Shown here: piece after piece, positions 25,563-34,650 of the stretch
Layout: each line of letters starts with the position of its first letter
How positions within the stretch are numbered: the stretch's first letter is position 1
Assembly (NCBI RefSeq): GCF_001514145.1
Contig: NZ_KQ948660.1
Location: 413,658 to 477,657 of the forward strand
DNA from: Streptomyces canus
Lineage (GTDB): Bacteria > Actinomycetota > Actinomycetes > Streptomycetales > Streptomycetaceae
Length of the DNA stretch: 64,000 bases
Reading direction: 5' to 3'
Position numbers and translations under genes: made by a program
The notes under the pieces: model-generated
Databases searched by the model: none
Seen by the model: the letters and a program-made list of their open reading frames with translations, nothing else
What the model was told of the DNA's origin: nothing

Positions 25563-25847
25563 ATGGCCGGTTTTTTTTCGGGACCCATCAAGCACGAGGC
25601 GCCAGAGCCCCTGGAAGGGCCCGTCGTCGCCACCGTCACCGGTGGCACGATCCTCTGGTTCGTGCTCTTCCTCGTGCAGCTTCCCTTCTACGGCTGGTTC
25701 GCGGACCACGACCACACCTGGTGGCTGTGGACCTGCCTGGCCGGAGGCGTGCTCGGGCTGTACGGCACCTGGTACGTGCGCAAGCGGGACGCGGCGATCA
25801 AGAGGGCGGCCGGCACCGACTCCGCCGCCACCCCTGCTGCCGAGTGA
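25563..25847 (+). CDS. DUF2530 domain membrane protein
   Basis: 94 residues with two membrane segments: GGTILWFVLFLVQLPFYGWF and WWLWTCLAGGVLGLYGTWYVRKRD. The pattern matches the actinobacterial DUF2530 family; these proteins are usually next to an NCS2 permease, as here (divergent). Role unknown. Confidence 0.85.
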   Translation: MAGFFSGPIKHEAPEPLEGPVVATVTGGTILWFVLFLVQLPFYGWFADHDHTWWLWTCLAGGVLGLYGTWYVRKRDAAIKRAAGTDSAATPAAE

Positions 25848-25959
25848 CGAGCGTCCCCTAGTCCCACGGCATCACTCGCCCGTTCCCGTCTCCTCCCCAG
25901 GTCGGAACTTCCGGTCACTCGGCGGGTGAAGCCGCAAAACCGCACGTACCGTCGAATGC

Positions 25960-28356
25960 ATGACGCACACCGACGCGGGCGCCGAACTCGACCCTGTGCA
26001 CCCCACGAGGCTCCGGGCACCGGCGGTGGGCGGACTCACCGCGGCCGAGGTCGCCGAGCGGGTGACGCGCGGACAGGTCAACGACGTGCCGGTGCGCAGC
26101 AGCCGGAGCCTCGGGGAGATCGTCCGGGCGAACGTCTTCACCCGGTTCAACGCGATCATCGGTGTGCTCTGGCTGGTCATGCTGTTCGTCGCGCCGTTCC
26201 AGGACTCCCTGTTCGGGTACGTCATCCTCGCCAACACCGGGATCGGCATCATCCAGGAGTGGCGGGCGAAGAAGACCCTCGATTCGCTCGCGGTGATCGG
26301 CGAGGCCCGGCCGACGGTACGGCGGGACGGGACCGCGTCCCAGGTCAGCACCTCGGAGATCGTCCTCGACGACCTGATCGAGATCGGGCCCGGCGACAAG
26401 GCCGTGGTCGACGGGGTGGTCGTCGAGGCCGACGGCCTGGAGATCGACGAGTCACTGCTGACCGGCGAGGCCGACCCGGTGGTGAAGCGGCCCGGCGACC
26501 AGGTGATGTCCGGGAGTTTCGTGGTCGCCGGCGGCGGCGCCTTCGAGGCGACCAAGGTCGGCCGCGAGGCCTACGCCGCCCAGCTCGCCGAGGAGGCCTC
26601 CCGGTTCACCCTGGTCCACTCCGAACTGCGCTCGGGCATCTCCACGATCCTCAAGTACGTGACGTGGATGATGGTCCCCACCGCGATCGGTCTGGTCATC
26701 AGCCAGCTGTTCGTGAAGGACAACGACCTCAAGGACTCCATCGCCCGGACGGTCGGCGGGATCGTGCCGATGGTCCCGGAGGGGCTGGTCCTGCTGACCT
26801 CCGTCGCCTTCGCCATCGGCGTCATCCGGCTTGGCCGGAAACAGGCGCTCGTGCAGGAACTTCCGGCCATCGAGGGCCTCGCCCGCGTCGACACGGTCTG
26901 CCTCGACAAGACCGGCACCCTCACCGAGGGCGGCATGGACATCACCGAGCTCAGGCCGCTGCGGGGGGCCGACGAGTCGTACGTACGAAAAGTCCTGGGC
27001 GCCCTCGGTGAGTCGGACCCGCGGCCGAACGCCTCCCTCCAGGCGATCATCGACGCCTACCCGGATGCCGAGGAGTGGCGCTGCGTCGAGTCGCTCCCTT
27101 TTTCCTCCGCCCGCAAGTACAGCGGAGCCTCCTTCAGCGAGGGCGACGGCGAGTCCAGTACGTGGCTGCTGGGGGCGCCGGACGTGCTCCTGGCCCCCGA
27201 CGACCCCGCACTCGCCGAGACCGCACGGCTCAACGAGCAGGGACTGCGCGTGCTGCTGCTGGCCCGGGCCTCCCGGGACCTCGACGATCCCGAGGTCGCC
27301 CGGGGAGCGCGGCCGACCGCCCTCGTCGTACTGGAACAGCGGCTGCGGCCCGACGCGGCCGACACCTTGCGGTACTTCGCCGACCAGGACGTCCGCGCCA
27401 AGGTCATCTCCGGCGACAACGCGGTCTCCGTCGGGGCGGTGGCGGCCAAGCTCGGGCTGAGCGGCGGCGTGGTCGACGCACGTCAGCTGCCCGCCGACCA
27501 GGACGGGATGGCGAAGGCGCTCGACGAGGGCACGGTGTTCGGCCGGGTCACCCCGCAGCAGAAGCGGGAGATGGTGGGGGCGCTGCAGTCGCGCGGACAC
27601 ACGGTCGCGATGACCGGTGACGGGGTCAACGACGTGCTCGCCCTGAAGGACGCCGACATCGGGGTGGCGATGGGCTCCGGGTCGGAGGCCACGCGGGCGG
27701 TCGCGCAGATCGTGCTGCTCGACAACAGTTTCGCGACGCTGCCGTCCGTCGTCGCCGAGGGGCGACGGGTCATCGGCAACATCACCCGGGTCGCGACGCT
27801 GTTTCTGGTGAAGACCGTGTACTCGGTGCTGCTGGCGATCTTCGTGGTGTGCTGGCAGGTCGAATATCCCTTCCTGCCGCGGCACCTGACCCTGCTGTCG
27901 ACGCTGACGATCGGCGTCCCGGCCTTCTTCCTGGCCCTCGCGCCCAACAAGGAACGCGCGCGACCGCACTTCGTGCGGCGGGTGATGCGGTACTCGGTCC
28001 CGGGCGGGGTGGTGGCGGCGATCGCGACCTTCGTGACGTATCTGATCGCCAGGCACCACTACACGGGCAGTGGTGCGTTGGACGCGGAGACGAGCGCGGC
28101 GACGCTGACTCTGTTCCTGATCTCGATGTGGGTGCTGGCGATCATCGCCCGCCCGTACACCTGGTGGCGTCTCGCGCTGGTCGCGGCGATGGGCCTCGGG
28201 TTCGTCCTGGTCCTGGCGGTGCCATGGCTGCAGGACTTCTTCGCGCTGAGGCTGGTGGGGGTGACGATGCCGTGGTTCGCGGTCGGCATCTCGGTGGTGG
28301 CGGCGGCCACCCTGGAACTCCTGTGGAGGTGGGTGGACCGCCGCGTAGCCGCTTAG
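25960..28356 (+). CDS. P-type cation ATPase, CtpE-like
   Basis: 798 residues. The phosphorylation site is DKTGT with Asp316; the actuator loop is ESLLTGEADPV near 165-173; the ion-binding helix 4 reads VPMVPEGLVLLTS (271-281); the hinge is MTGDGVNDVLALKDADIGVAMGSG. Length, PEGL motif and lack of heavy-metal-binding N-terminal domains match mycobacterial CtpE, a calcium-importing P-type ATPase important at low Ca2+. Eight to ten membrane helices are predicted, with a hydrophobic C-terminal bundle. Lone gene; ion specificity is inferred. Confidence 0.9.
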   Translation: MTHTDAGAELDPVHPTRLRAPAVGGLTAAEVAERVTRGQVNDVPVRSSRSLGEIVRANVFTRFNAIIGVLWLVMLFVAPFQDSLFGYVILANTGIGIIQEWRAKKTLDSLAVIGEARPTVRRDGTASQVSTSEIVLDDLIEIGPGDKAVVDGVVVEADGLEIDESLLTGEADPVVKRPGDQVMSGSFVVAGGGAFEATKVGREAYAAQLAEEASRFTLVHSELRSGISTILKYVTWMMVPTAIGLVISQLFVKDNDLKDSIARTVGGIVPMVPEGLVLLTSVAFAIGVIRLGRKQALVQELPAIEGLARVDTVCLDKTGTLTEGGMDITELRPLRGADESYVRKVLGALGESDPRPNASLQAIIDAYPDAEEWRCVESLPFSSARKYSGASFSEGDGESSTWLLGAPDVLLAPDDPALAETARLNEQGLRVLLLARASRDLDDPEVARGARPTALVVLEQRLRPDAADTLRYFADQDVRAKVISGDNAVSVGAVAAKLGLSGGVVDARQLPADQDGMAKALDEGTVFGRVTPQQKREMVGALQSRGHTVAMTGDGVNDVLALKDADIGVAMGSGSEATRAVAQIVLLDNSFATLPSVVAEGRRVIGNITRVATLFLVKTVYSVLLAIFVVCWQVEYPFLPRHLTLLSTLTIGVPAFFLALAPNKERARPHFVRRVMRYSVPGGVVAAIATFVTYLIARHHYTGSGALDAETSAATLTLFLISMWVLAIIARPYTWWRLALVAAMGLGFVLVLAVPWLQDFFALRLVGVTMPWFAVGISVVAAATLELLWRWVDRRVAA

Positions 28357-28382
28357 CGCTGCGGCGACAGTGACTACTGGAC

Positions 28383-29183
28383 CTACTGGACGTCGACGTA
28401 GTCGCCCGCCGCGCTCACGGACGGCGTCGTCGTCGTGCCCGCGAAGCTGTAGCGGTAGTAGCCGTCAGCCGTCGCCGTGGTCGTCGTCTTCAGAGCGCCC
28501 GTGGACGTCGTCTTGATGGTCTTGAGGGTCGTGTAGGTGCTGCTGCCCTTCTTGCGGAACTGGAGCTTCACCGGCTGGGTCGAGTAGCCCGCGTACGTGT
28601 TGGTGTCCCAGTTGGCGCGAGCGAGCTTGCCCGTGACGGTGATCGTCTTGCCCTTCTTCACCGGCTCGGGGGAGGCGTTGACGGTGAGAGTGGACCGGCG
28701 CTGGAGGTGGGTGGTGCCGAGGTCGCCCTGCCAGGTGACGCCGTTGTCGGCGTTGACCGCGAGGGCGCCCAGCTTCCAGGTGCCCGCCTCAGTGCTGATG
28801 AGGTCGCCGTCCTCGTCGGAGCCCTTCGGGCGGAACTGGATCTTCGCCGAGCACTTCAGCACCGTCGAGGAGGACGCCGTGCAGGTGCCGGGGTCGTCAC
28901 CGAGGAGCATGTCGTCGGAGTTCTCGCCGAGCGTGGCGCCGCGGTAGAGGACGGGGCCGGTCTGGATGGAACTCGCGTCCAGGCTCGCGGGCTTGGTCAC
29001 GGTGTAGGTCGCCGAGACCGTGACCATGGCCGTCGAGCCGACCACGATGTTCTTGCCGCTGTTGACCTTCAGGCTGGAGAAGGTGACGGCGGGCCCGGCC
29101 GTGGCGGCCTGGGCGGCCGGCACGGCGAGGGCGGAGAGTGCCACGGCGCCGGAGGCGACGAGGACGAGGGCGCGTATGCGCAT
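28383..29183 (-). CDS. Secreted protein with C-terminal Ig-like repeat domain (paralogue 1)
   Basis: 266 residues from ATG 29183; the extension to 29246 lacks a signal. MRIRALVLVASGAVALSALAVPAAQA is a Sec signal peptide. The middle part (about 30-170) has alternating strands with two cysteines (DPGTCTASSS, LKCSAKI). The last ~85 residues (LTVNASPEPVKKGKTITVTG, YAGYSTQPVKLQFRKKG, DGYYRYSFAGTTTTPSV) form a beta-sandwich like the domains found repeatedly in Streptomyces secreted proteins. It is followed in tandem by a homologous gene upstream on the same strand. Function unknown, probably extracellular. Confidence 0.85.
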   Translation of the reverse strand: MRIRALVLVASGAVALSALAVPAAQAATAGPAVTFSSLKVNSGKNIVVGSTAMVTVSATYTVTKPASLDASSIQTGPVLYRGATLGENSDDMLLGDDPGTCTASSSTVLKCSAKIQFRPKGSDEDGDLISTEAGTWKLGALAVNADNGVTWQGDLGTTHLQRRSTLTVNASPEPVKKGKTITVTGKLARANWDTNTYAGYSTQPVKLQFRKKGSSTYTTLKTIKTTSTGALKTTTTATADGYYRYSFAGTTTTPSVSAAGDYVDVQ

Positions 29184-29316
29184 GTGCGTTCCCCATGAGG
29201 AGAGAAGGATCTCGGAGTCTGATGACTCAGTCCGTAGATCCGTCACTCACGCGACTGGTTGTACGCCTGGGGCGTGATTTTGTCCGCACATGCGCAACGC
29301 TTTACTTCAAGCCGAC

Positions 29317-30171
29317 TTACTTGACGTCGACGAAGTCGCCCGCGGCGTTGACCGCCGGGGTGGTGGACGTGCCCGCGAAGCTCCAGCGGAAGAAGCCGTC
29401 GACCGTGGCCTTGACCGTGGTCTTCAGGTCACCCCTGTTGTTGGTCTTGATGGTCTTCACGGTGGTGTAGGTGTTGGAGTCCTTCTTGCGGAACTGCAGC
29501 TTCACCGGCTGGGACGTGTAACCGGCGTACTTACGGGTCTCCCAGTTGGCCCGCGTCAGCTTGCCGGTGACGGTGATGGTCTTGCCCTTCTTCACCGGCT
29601 CCGGCGCCGCGTTGACGGTGAGCTTCGAGAGGCGCTGGACCCGGTGGGTGCTGTAGAAGTCGTTCCAGTAGATGCTGCCGGCCTCGTCGTTGGCGAGAAC
29701 ACCGGCCGTGACGTGCCAGGTACCGGCCAGCGCGTTCATGTACAGGTCGCTGCCCGGGACAGCCGTGATGGTGAGCTTGCAGTTCGAGGTGGTGGCGTTG
29801 ACCGCGGTGCAGCTGGCGGCCTCCTCGTTCGGCGAGAGCCAGCCGTCGACGTTGTCCAGGTCCTTGCCGTGCCACAGGTCGATGTAGGCGTCCTGGATGC
29901 CGGCGGAGTGGCTGGCCGTCAGGGAGACGGTGAACTTCTTGGCGGCCGTCGTACCGACGACGACGCCCTTGGCACCGTTGATCGTCACCTTGGAGACGAC
30001 CGGCAGCTCTTCCGCGGCGGCAGCCGTGCTCATCGCCGACCGGGAGACGCCGAAGCGCTCGGCGGCGGTGGTCTTGTCGATACCTCCGTCGGCGGCCTGC
30101 GCGGCCGGAACGGCGAGGGCGGAAAGGGCCAGGGCGCCGGAGACGGCGGCCACGGTGGCACGTATACGCAT
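29317..30171 (-). CDS. Secreted protein with C-terminal Ig-like repeat domain (paralogue 2)
   Basis: 284 residues from ATG 30171, with GTGGGGAACAC upstream. MRIRATVAAVSGALALSALAVPAAQA is a Sec signal. The C-terminal ~85 residues are nearly the same as in the neighbouring gene (LTVNAAPEPVKKGKTITVTG, KYAGYTSQPVKLQFRKK, FAGTSTTPAVNAAGDFVDVK), whereas the N-terminal parts diverged strongly and carry different cysteine spacing (AASCTAV, SNCKLTI). The pair arose by tandem duplication. Each gene may have its own promoter in the 133-bp gap. Confidence 0.85.
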   Translation of the reverse strand: MRIRATVAAVSGALALSALAVPAAQAADGGIDKTTAAERFGVSRSAMSTAAAAEELPVVSKVTINGAKGVVVGTTAAKKFTVSLTASHSAGIQDAYIDLWHGKDLDNVDGWLSPNEEAASCTAVNATTSNCKLTITAVPGSDLYMNALAGTWHVTAGVLANDEAGSIYWNDFYSTHRVQRLSKLTVNAAPEPVKKGKTITVTGKLTRANWETRKYAGYTSQPVKLQFRKKDSNTYTTVKTIKTNNRGDLKTTVKATVDGFFRWSFAGTSTTPAVNAAGDFVDVK

Positions 30172-30262
30172 GTGTTCCCCACGTGAGATGAGTGGGTCTG
30201 TGTGACCCACTGGTCAGATAAACCAGTGGGGCGAAAGGTTGCACGACTGGTAAGAGTTTTGT

Positions 30263-30508
30263 GTGAGCATCGTCTACACCCTCGTCCGTTATCCGAAGGA
30301 TGACGACTATCCGGACTCAACCACCGACGTCACCGCGGTCGGCGGGCAAGCCTGGGCAGAAGTCCTGACAACCCCGCTGGAGCAACTGGTCAACGTGTAT
30401 CCCCTGACGCAGGAGCACGCCGAGCGTGTCCGGCAGCTCACCGGTATCACGCTCGACCTGGAGAGGTACGACTACTTCCTGGAGCCGGAGGAAGACCGTT
30501 CCCCATGA
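30263..30508 (+). CDS. Small acidic protein, tandem paralogue A
   Basis: 81 residues from GTG 30263. I do not recognise it with certainty; the YTLVRYPKDDDYPDSTTDVTAVGG start and LTQEHAERVRQLTGITLDLERYDYFLEPEED end recall small immunity-like families (a DUF7683-type protein is my best guess from memory). It shares about half its residues with the next gene, which overlaps it by four bases. No signal peptide. The coding bias is slightly lower in GC than neighbouring core genes. Confidence 0.65.
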   Translation: MSIVYTLVRYPKDDDYPDSTTDVTAVGGQAWAEVLTTPLEQLVNVYPLTQEHAERVRQLTGITLDLERYDYFLEPEEDRSP

Positions 30509-30741
30509 TCGGCAGACTCGCCATATCCCGTTTCCCGAAGGACGACGAGTTTCTCGACTCGTCCGTCGATGTCACCGCGGTCGGCGTGGACGCCCTCGCG
30601 GACCTCGTGGGGATCGTTCCGGACGAGCTGGTCGGTGATGTGCCTCTGACGGAGGAGCATGCCGAGCGTGTCCGGCAGTTGACCGGAATCACGCTCGACC
30701 TGGAGACGTACGACTACTTCCTGGACCCCGGCTCCGGCTGA
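30505..30741 (+). CDS. Small acidic protein, tandem paralogue B
   Basis: 78 residues; ATG 30505 overlaps the stop of paralogue A (ATGA). ISRFPKDDEFLDSSVDVTAVG and EEHAERVRQLTGITLDLETYDYFLDP align with the preceding protein without gaps. Both are strongly acidic and cytoplasmic. Tandem duplicated small acidic genes without a partner are typical of immunity gene clusters for polymorphic toxins; there is no toxin gene next to them in the window, only the toxin stub about 3.9 kb downstream. Confidence 0.65.
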   Translation: MIGRLAISRFPKDDEFLDSSVDVTAVGVDALADLVGIVPDELVGDVPLTEEHAERVRQLTGITLDLETYDYFLDPGSG

Positions 30742-30746
30742 GACGC

Positions 30747-33700
30747 TCAGTCGAACCAGCGGTCCCTGGCCAGTTCCTCCGTGCGGGTCGGGTCCTCCAG
30801 GAGGGCCGCGACCTCGAAGCGCCGTGGCCACTGGCCCGCCGCCCAGGCCAGGCCCGCGGCCACGCCCTCCAGGGTGGAGGCGTGCAGGACGCCGTCGTTC
30901 GTCAGGCGCCAGTCGATCTCCACGCCGTCGACGACGAGTTCGTCGTGCTCGACGTAGGTGGACGGGGTACGGGCGCCCAGCAGCACCCGTACCGGTTCGG
31001 GTACGTCGTGCTCGGTGCCCTCGGAGTCGATGGAACCGGTGACGGACTCGCTCAGGCGTCGGACCTGGAAGAGTTCGGCCAGCTCGGCGGACCGGGACGG
31101 GCGGACCGGCAGCAGGGGGACGCCCTGCGTGAAGGGGAGCAGGTCGGGTGAGTCGACGACCACCGCGTCGGCCGCGTCCACGACCTCGACCCGGCCGTCG
31201 GTCACCGCCCGCAGCTCGTCGGGCAGGGTGACCTGTTCGGGGTCGAGGTCGGCCAACGCACTGTAGAGGGCGTGCAGTTGGCTGCCGGTCACCGTTCGGT
31301 CCGGGTCGGCGAGGCGGTCCAGCAGCTCCGCCGCTCCGCCCGGCTCCTCCAGCAGCGCGGCCACCGACGTCCGCACGCCCAGCGCCCGCAGTACCTGCTC
31401 GTCGTCGAACCCGGTCGCGTCCGCCTCGTCGTACAGGCCGCGGAGGAGGGGGTCTCCCCCGGCCGCCAGCAGACCGGCGGGGCGGCGGCCGTCGAGCACC
31501 GGGTTCCCGCGCAACCACCAGGCCGTGTAGGGCCGTACGACTTCATGGGTGCCGTCCGGCAGGAGGATGCGGACCTGCTGGGTGATCGCGTCCCGGAGGG
31601 GCGGCCGGGACAGCAGGGCCAGCGCCTCGGGCCACTTGTCCTCGTCGACCAGGTCGAGGTCGCGTACGGCGACCAGTTCGGTGGCGACCGGCGGTACCGG
31701 CGTGTCCGGGAACCGGTCGAGGATGTCCTCGCACCACACGTCCACGGCGTCGAGGAGACCGGCGTCGTCCGGTTCCGCGAAGTCGCCCTCGCGGGGCTCC
31801 AGTTCGTCCGGGTCCAAGACCACGTCCGTGGCCCGGACCAGGGCGAAGTTGGCGAGCACTCCGCAGGCCGCGAGGGGCTGTTCGCCCCACTTTCCGGCCA
31901 GTTCGCCGTCCACGTAGGCGAGTTCGTCCTCACGCATGACCTGGGCGAACGGGCTGCCGGGCAGGACGAGTTCACCGGCGGGCACCAGTTCGCCCTCCTC
32001 GTCCGGCAGGGCGAGCGCGCCCAGCCACGGCTCGTCGCCGGGCTCGAGTCCCGCGTCCCGGACGAGCGCGAGGACGGTGTCGGCCAGCTCCTCGGCGTCC
32101 GGGGTGTCCTCCTCCCAGCTCATCCCGCCGTCGTCGTCCAGGGAGGCGGCCACGGCGGCCCGTACCTGGGGCGTGGTGAGCACCGCGCGCGACGTCGCGG
32201 GCAGCGCGCCGAGCTTCTCGAGAAGCGGGTGGGCGGCGGCCGGGTGGGCGACCTTGAGGCCGAGCCGGGCGAGGATCTCGGGGTCGATCAGGGACCCGTC
32301 CGAGGTGGGCAGCAGCACCTGCCGGGGCCCGATGGTCGTCCGTCCGTCGGCCAGCGGCACGGGAAGGCCGGAGAGCCGGTCGGGGTCGACGCCCGCGAGG
32401 CTGTCGTAGAGCCGCTGCCACCACTCCGGCTCCTTCTCGAGCCCGGCGAGCCGGTCGACGGCGTCGGTCAGCGGGATGCGGGCGACGCCCAGCGTCCGCA
32501 GTTCCACACGCCGTTCCAGACCGGCGGGCAGCAGGGTGGGCAGGACTTCGGCGAGCACCCGTACGGTGTCGGCGCCGGCGCCCTCGACGACCTCGGCCTC
32601 GCGCGGGCGGAGGACCTCCGGCAGTTCCGAGTCGTCACCGGGCTCAAGGGCGGGCGGGAGGAAGGCGGTGCGCGGGAGGCGGTCCAGGATCGCCTGGCGC
32701 AGCGCCCCGTCCAGCTCGCCCTTCCCCAGCGGGCCGGGCACCAGCCCGATGATCCCTTCGCTCACCGGCCGCCAGCCGGCGAGGAGTTCGGCGTACACGT
32801 CCGCCGCGCGCTGCACGAGGAAGTCGGTGAGCGGTCCGGGGGCCGCGTGCCGGCGGGTGGTGTCCAGCGGGAAGGACGCGATGAGCAGCGCGGGGACGCC
32901 GAGCGGCTCGTCGCTGGGTGTCGGGGCGTGCACGACGGGGCTGGTGCGGGGGTGGGCCGGGGTGCCGTCGGTGTCGGCGGGCACGGCCCAGGTGAGCGAC
33001 CAGTGCGGGCGCAGCCGCTCCTCGACGGGCCGGCCGGCGAGGAGTTCGGGGGTGAGCGGTCCGTGCGCGGACGCCGTACGCCAGCCGGTCGTACCGTCTC
33101 GCGAGTCCTCCACGACGATGAGGTCGCCCTCGGTGCGGCGGCTGATCGTGCGGGTCGTGTCCGTCTCGATCACGACCTCCTCGAGCCCGGGGAGGGCGAG
33201 GAGGAGAGCGTCGTCGACGGCGTTCAGGAGGCGTTCGGCGAGGTCGGCGGCGGCGGTGTCGCGCAGCGGGAGGATGACGACGGTGTCGTAGGGGTCGGGC
33301 GCGGTGCCCTCGGCGGCGAACGGGAGTCGCAGCAGCGGGACATGGCCGTCGCGGCGGCGGATCTCGTCGCCGAGTCCGGGACTGTGCCGTGCCGTGTCGG
33401 CGGCGTGCTCGCGGGCCTCGGCGAGGGACCAGCGGACCCCGCCGTGCCGGCCGACGACGGCGGGCTCGTCGGTGACGGCGAGCACGGCGGCGAAGCCGAC
33501 GCCGAAGCGGCCGATCGAGCCGTCCTGGCTGTCGCGCTTGGCGGAGGCACGCAGGGTGGAGAGGGACTCGACACCGGCCGCGTCCAGCGGGGCGCCGGTG
33601 TTGGCGGCGAACAGGACGCCCTCGCGGAGGGTGAGCCGGAGCCGTCCCGGCACGCCCGCCCTGGCCGCCGCGTCGGCGGCGTTCTGCGCTAGCTCGACGA

Positions 33701-33869
33701 CGAGTCGGTCCCGGTACCCGCCGAGGACGAGGTCCTCCTCGGCGTTGGCGTCCTCCCGGAACCGGGCGGGGCTGGTGGCCCAGGCGTCCAGGACCCCTCG
33801 CCTGAGCCGGGCGGTCCCGAACGGGTCGGCACCCTCGGCGGCGGGCCGCACGAACTTGCTCACGTTCAC
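30747..33869 (-). CDS. Sacsin/Hsp90-like GHKL ATPase, 1040 residues
   Basis: The first ~250 residues are a GHKL ATP-binding domain of the sacsin N-terminal type: LVVELAQNAADAAARAG (N box with catalytic Glu/Asn), SIGRFGVGFAAVLAVTDEP (G box), and DTVVILPLRDTAAADLAERLL. The remaining ~800 residues are alpha/beta with many acidic loops and no membrane segment or recognisable nuclease. Streptomyces homologues are annotated as molecular chaperone Hsp90-like proteins; the cellular role is unknown. In other bacteria, sacsin-like GHKL proteins occur in defence islands. It ends five bases from the small acidic pair, convergent. Confidence 0.8.
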   Translation of the reverse strand: MNVSKFVRPAAEGADPFGTARLRRGVLDAWATSPARFREDANAEEDLVLGGYRDRLVVELAQNAADAAARAGVPGRLRLTLREGVLFAANTGAPLDAAGVESLSTLRASAKRDSQDGSIGRFGVGFAAVLAVTDEPAVVGRHGGVRWSLAEAREHAADTARHSPGLGDEIRRRDGHVPLLRLPFAAEGTAPDPYDTVVILPLRDTAAADLAERLLNAVDDALLLALPGLEEVVIETDTTRTISRRTEGDLIVVEDSRDGTTGWRTASAHGPLTPELLAGRPVEERLRPHWSLTWAVPADTDGTPAHPRTSPVVHAPTPSDEPLGVPALLIASFPLDTTRRHAAPGPLTDFLVQRAADVYAELLAGWRPVSEGIIGLVPGPLGKGELDGALRQAILDRLPRTAFLPPALEPGDDSELPEVLRPREAEVVEGAGADTVRVLAEVLPTLLPAGLERRVELRTLGVARIPLTDAVDRLAGLEKEPEWWQRLYDSLAGVDPDRLSGLPVPLADGRTTIGPRQVLLPTSDGSLIDPEILARLGLKVAHPAAAHPLLEKLGALPATSRAVLTTPQVRAAVAASLDDDGGMSWEEDTPDAEELADTVLALVRDAGLEPGDEPWLGALALPDEEGELVPAGELVLPGSPFAQVMREDELAYVDGELAGKWGEQPLAACGVLANFALVRATDVVLDPDELEPREGDFAEPDDAGLLDAVDVWCEDILDRFPDTPVPPVATELVAVRDLDLVDEDKWPEALALLSRPPLRDAITQQVRILLPDGTHEVVRPYTAWWLRGNPVLDGRRPAGLLAAGGDPLLRGLYDEADATGFDDEQVLRALGVRTSVAALLEEPGGAAELLDRLADPDRTVTGSQLHALYSALADLDPEQVTLPDELRAVTDGRVEVVDAADAVVVDSPDLLPFTQGVPLLPVRPSRSAELAELFQVRRLSESVTGSIDSEGTEHDVPEPVRVLLGARTPSTYVEHDELVVDGVEIDWRLTNDGVLHASTLEGVAAGLAWAAGQWPRRFEVAALLEDPTRTEELARDRWFD

Positions 33870-33942
33870 ACTCTCCTCGTCGGCGTGACGATGAAGGTAC
33901 CGCGATGGGCGGGGGCCGTGACTCGGGGAGGGTTCGCGGACG

Positions 33943-33980
33943 CCGACGGGCGGCGGGGTGTGTGCCCCGCCGCCCGTCGG
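33943..33980. terminator. Perfect 16-bp stem-loop terminator
   Basis: ccgacgggcggcgggg (33943-33958) pairs without mismatch with ccccgccgcccgtcgg (33965-33980) around tgtgtg. It lies just beyond the stop of the truncated FG-GAP gene on the minus strand, where it would end that transcript. Confidence 0.85.
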
Positions 33981-33999
33981 TGTGGATGTACGTGGCGGT

Positions 34000-34650
34000 T
34001 TACCGGGCCGCGTAGCCGAAGCGGCTGCCGGCTGCCGGGAGGCCGCCCGTGCCGGGCTGGTAGGTGGTCACCGCGGCGACCGTGCCGCCGGCGGTCACGT
34101 TGGACAACGGCAGCGCGTGCAGGGCGCCGTACGTGGACGGGCCGTTGGGCATGCCGACGTACAGGCTGGTGCCGGTGAAGTGGACGCTGCTGCCGACGGC
34201 CTGGCCCGCGCCCGGGGCGCCCGGGATGCCGTCGCCGTCGCCGGCCTCCAGCCAGCGGTCGTTCGCGCCCGGCGTGCCGAGCAGCGAGAAGGTGTGGACC
34301 GCGCCGGCCTTGGCGACCGAGCCGACGGCCTCGCCGGGGACGCCGACGGCGAGCTTCATCGTCGCCGTGGTGCTCACCGAGCGCGGCGCGGTGTTGATCG
34401 CGGTGACGGTCTCGCCCATGCGGTCGCCGGACTCGGCGGAGCCGCTGACGTCGTCGGCGGTGCCCTGCTTGAGCTCGGCCAGCTGGCTGCCGGCGCCCGC
34501 GGCGGTGACACGGAAGAGGATCACCCGGCCGGCGTCCGGGTTGGGGGCGTCGCCGACCGCCAGGTCCTCGCCGGGCGAGCCGATCGCGAGGATCGAGTCG
34601 GTGGCGGCCGTGGCACCCGAGGGGTGGTACTCGGTCAGGGAGAGCGACAA
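34000..34650 (-). pseudogene. FG-GAP (integrin-alpha-like) repeat protein, C-terminal fragment only
   Basis: About 216 residues of beta-propeller FG-GAP repeats: SILAIGSPGEDLAVGDA, MKLAVGVPGEAVGSVAKAGAVH, TSLYVGMPNGPSTYGALHAL, each with the G-x-P-G-E or G-x-P-N strand turn. Full-length family members are 450 or more residues with a signal peptide. Here the frame meets a TAG two codons upstream of 34650 and no signal peptide, ribosome site or good start exists, so the 5' half was lost. The break coincides with the start of an unrelated plus-strand toxin remnant. Confidence 0.78.

Noticed and set aside
24210..25861. Long plus-strand frames opposite the purine permease gene
   Set aside because: Antisense shadow of a clear twelve-helix permease; codon bias and hydrophobic pattern fit the minus strand only.
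31272..33692. Plus-strand frame of about 800 codons opposite the sacsin-like gene
   Set aside because: Low-complexity Arg/Gly/Gln composition with no motif; the minus strand shows the GHKL motifs.
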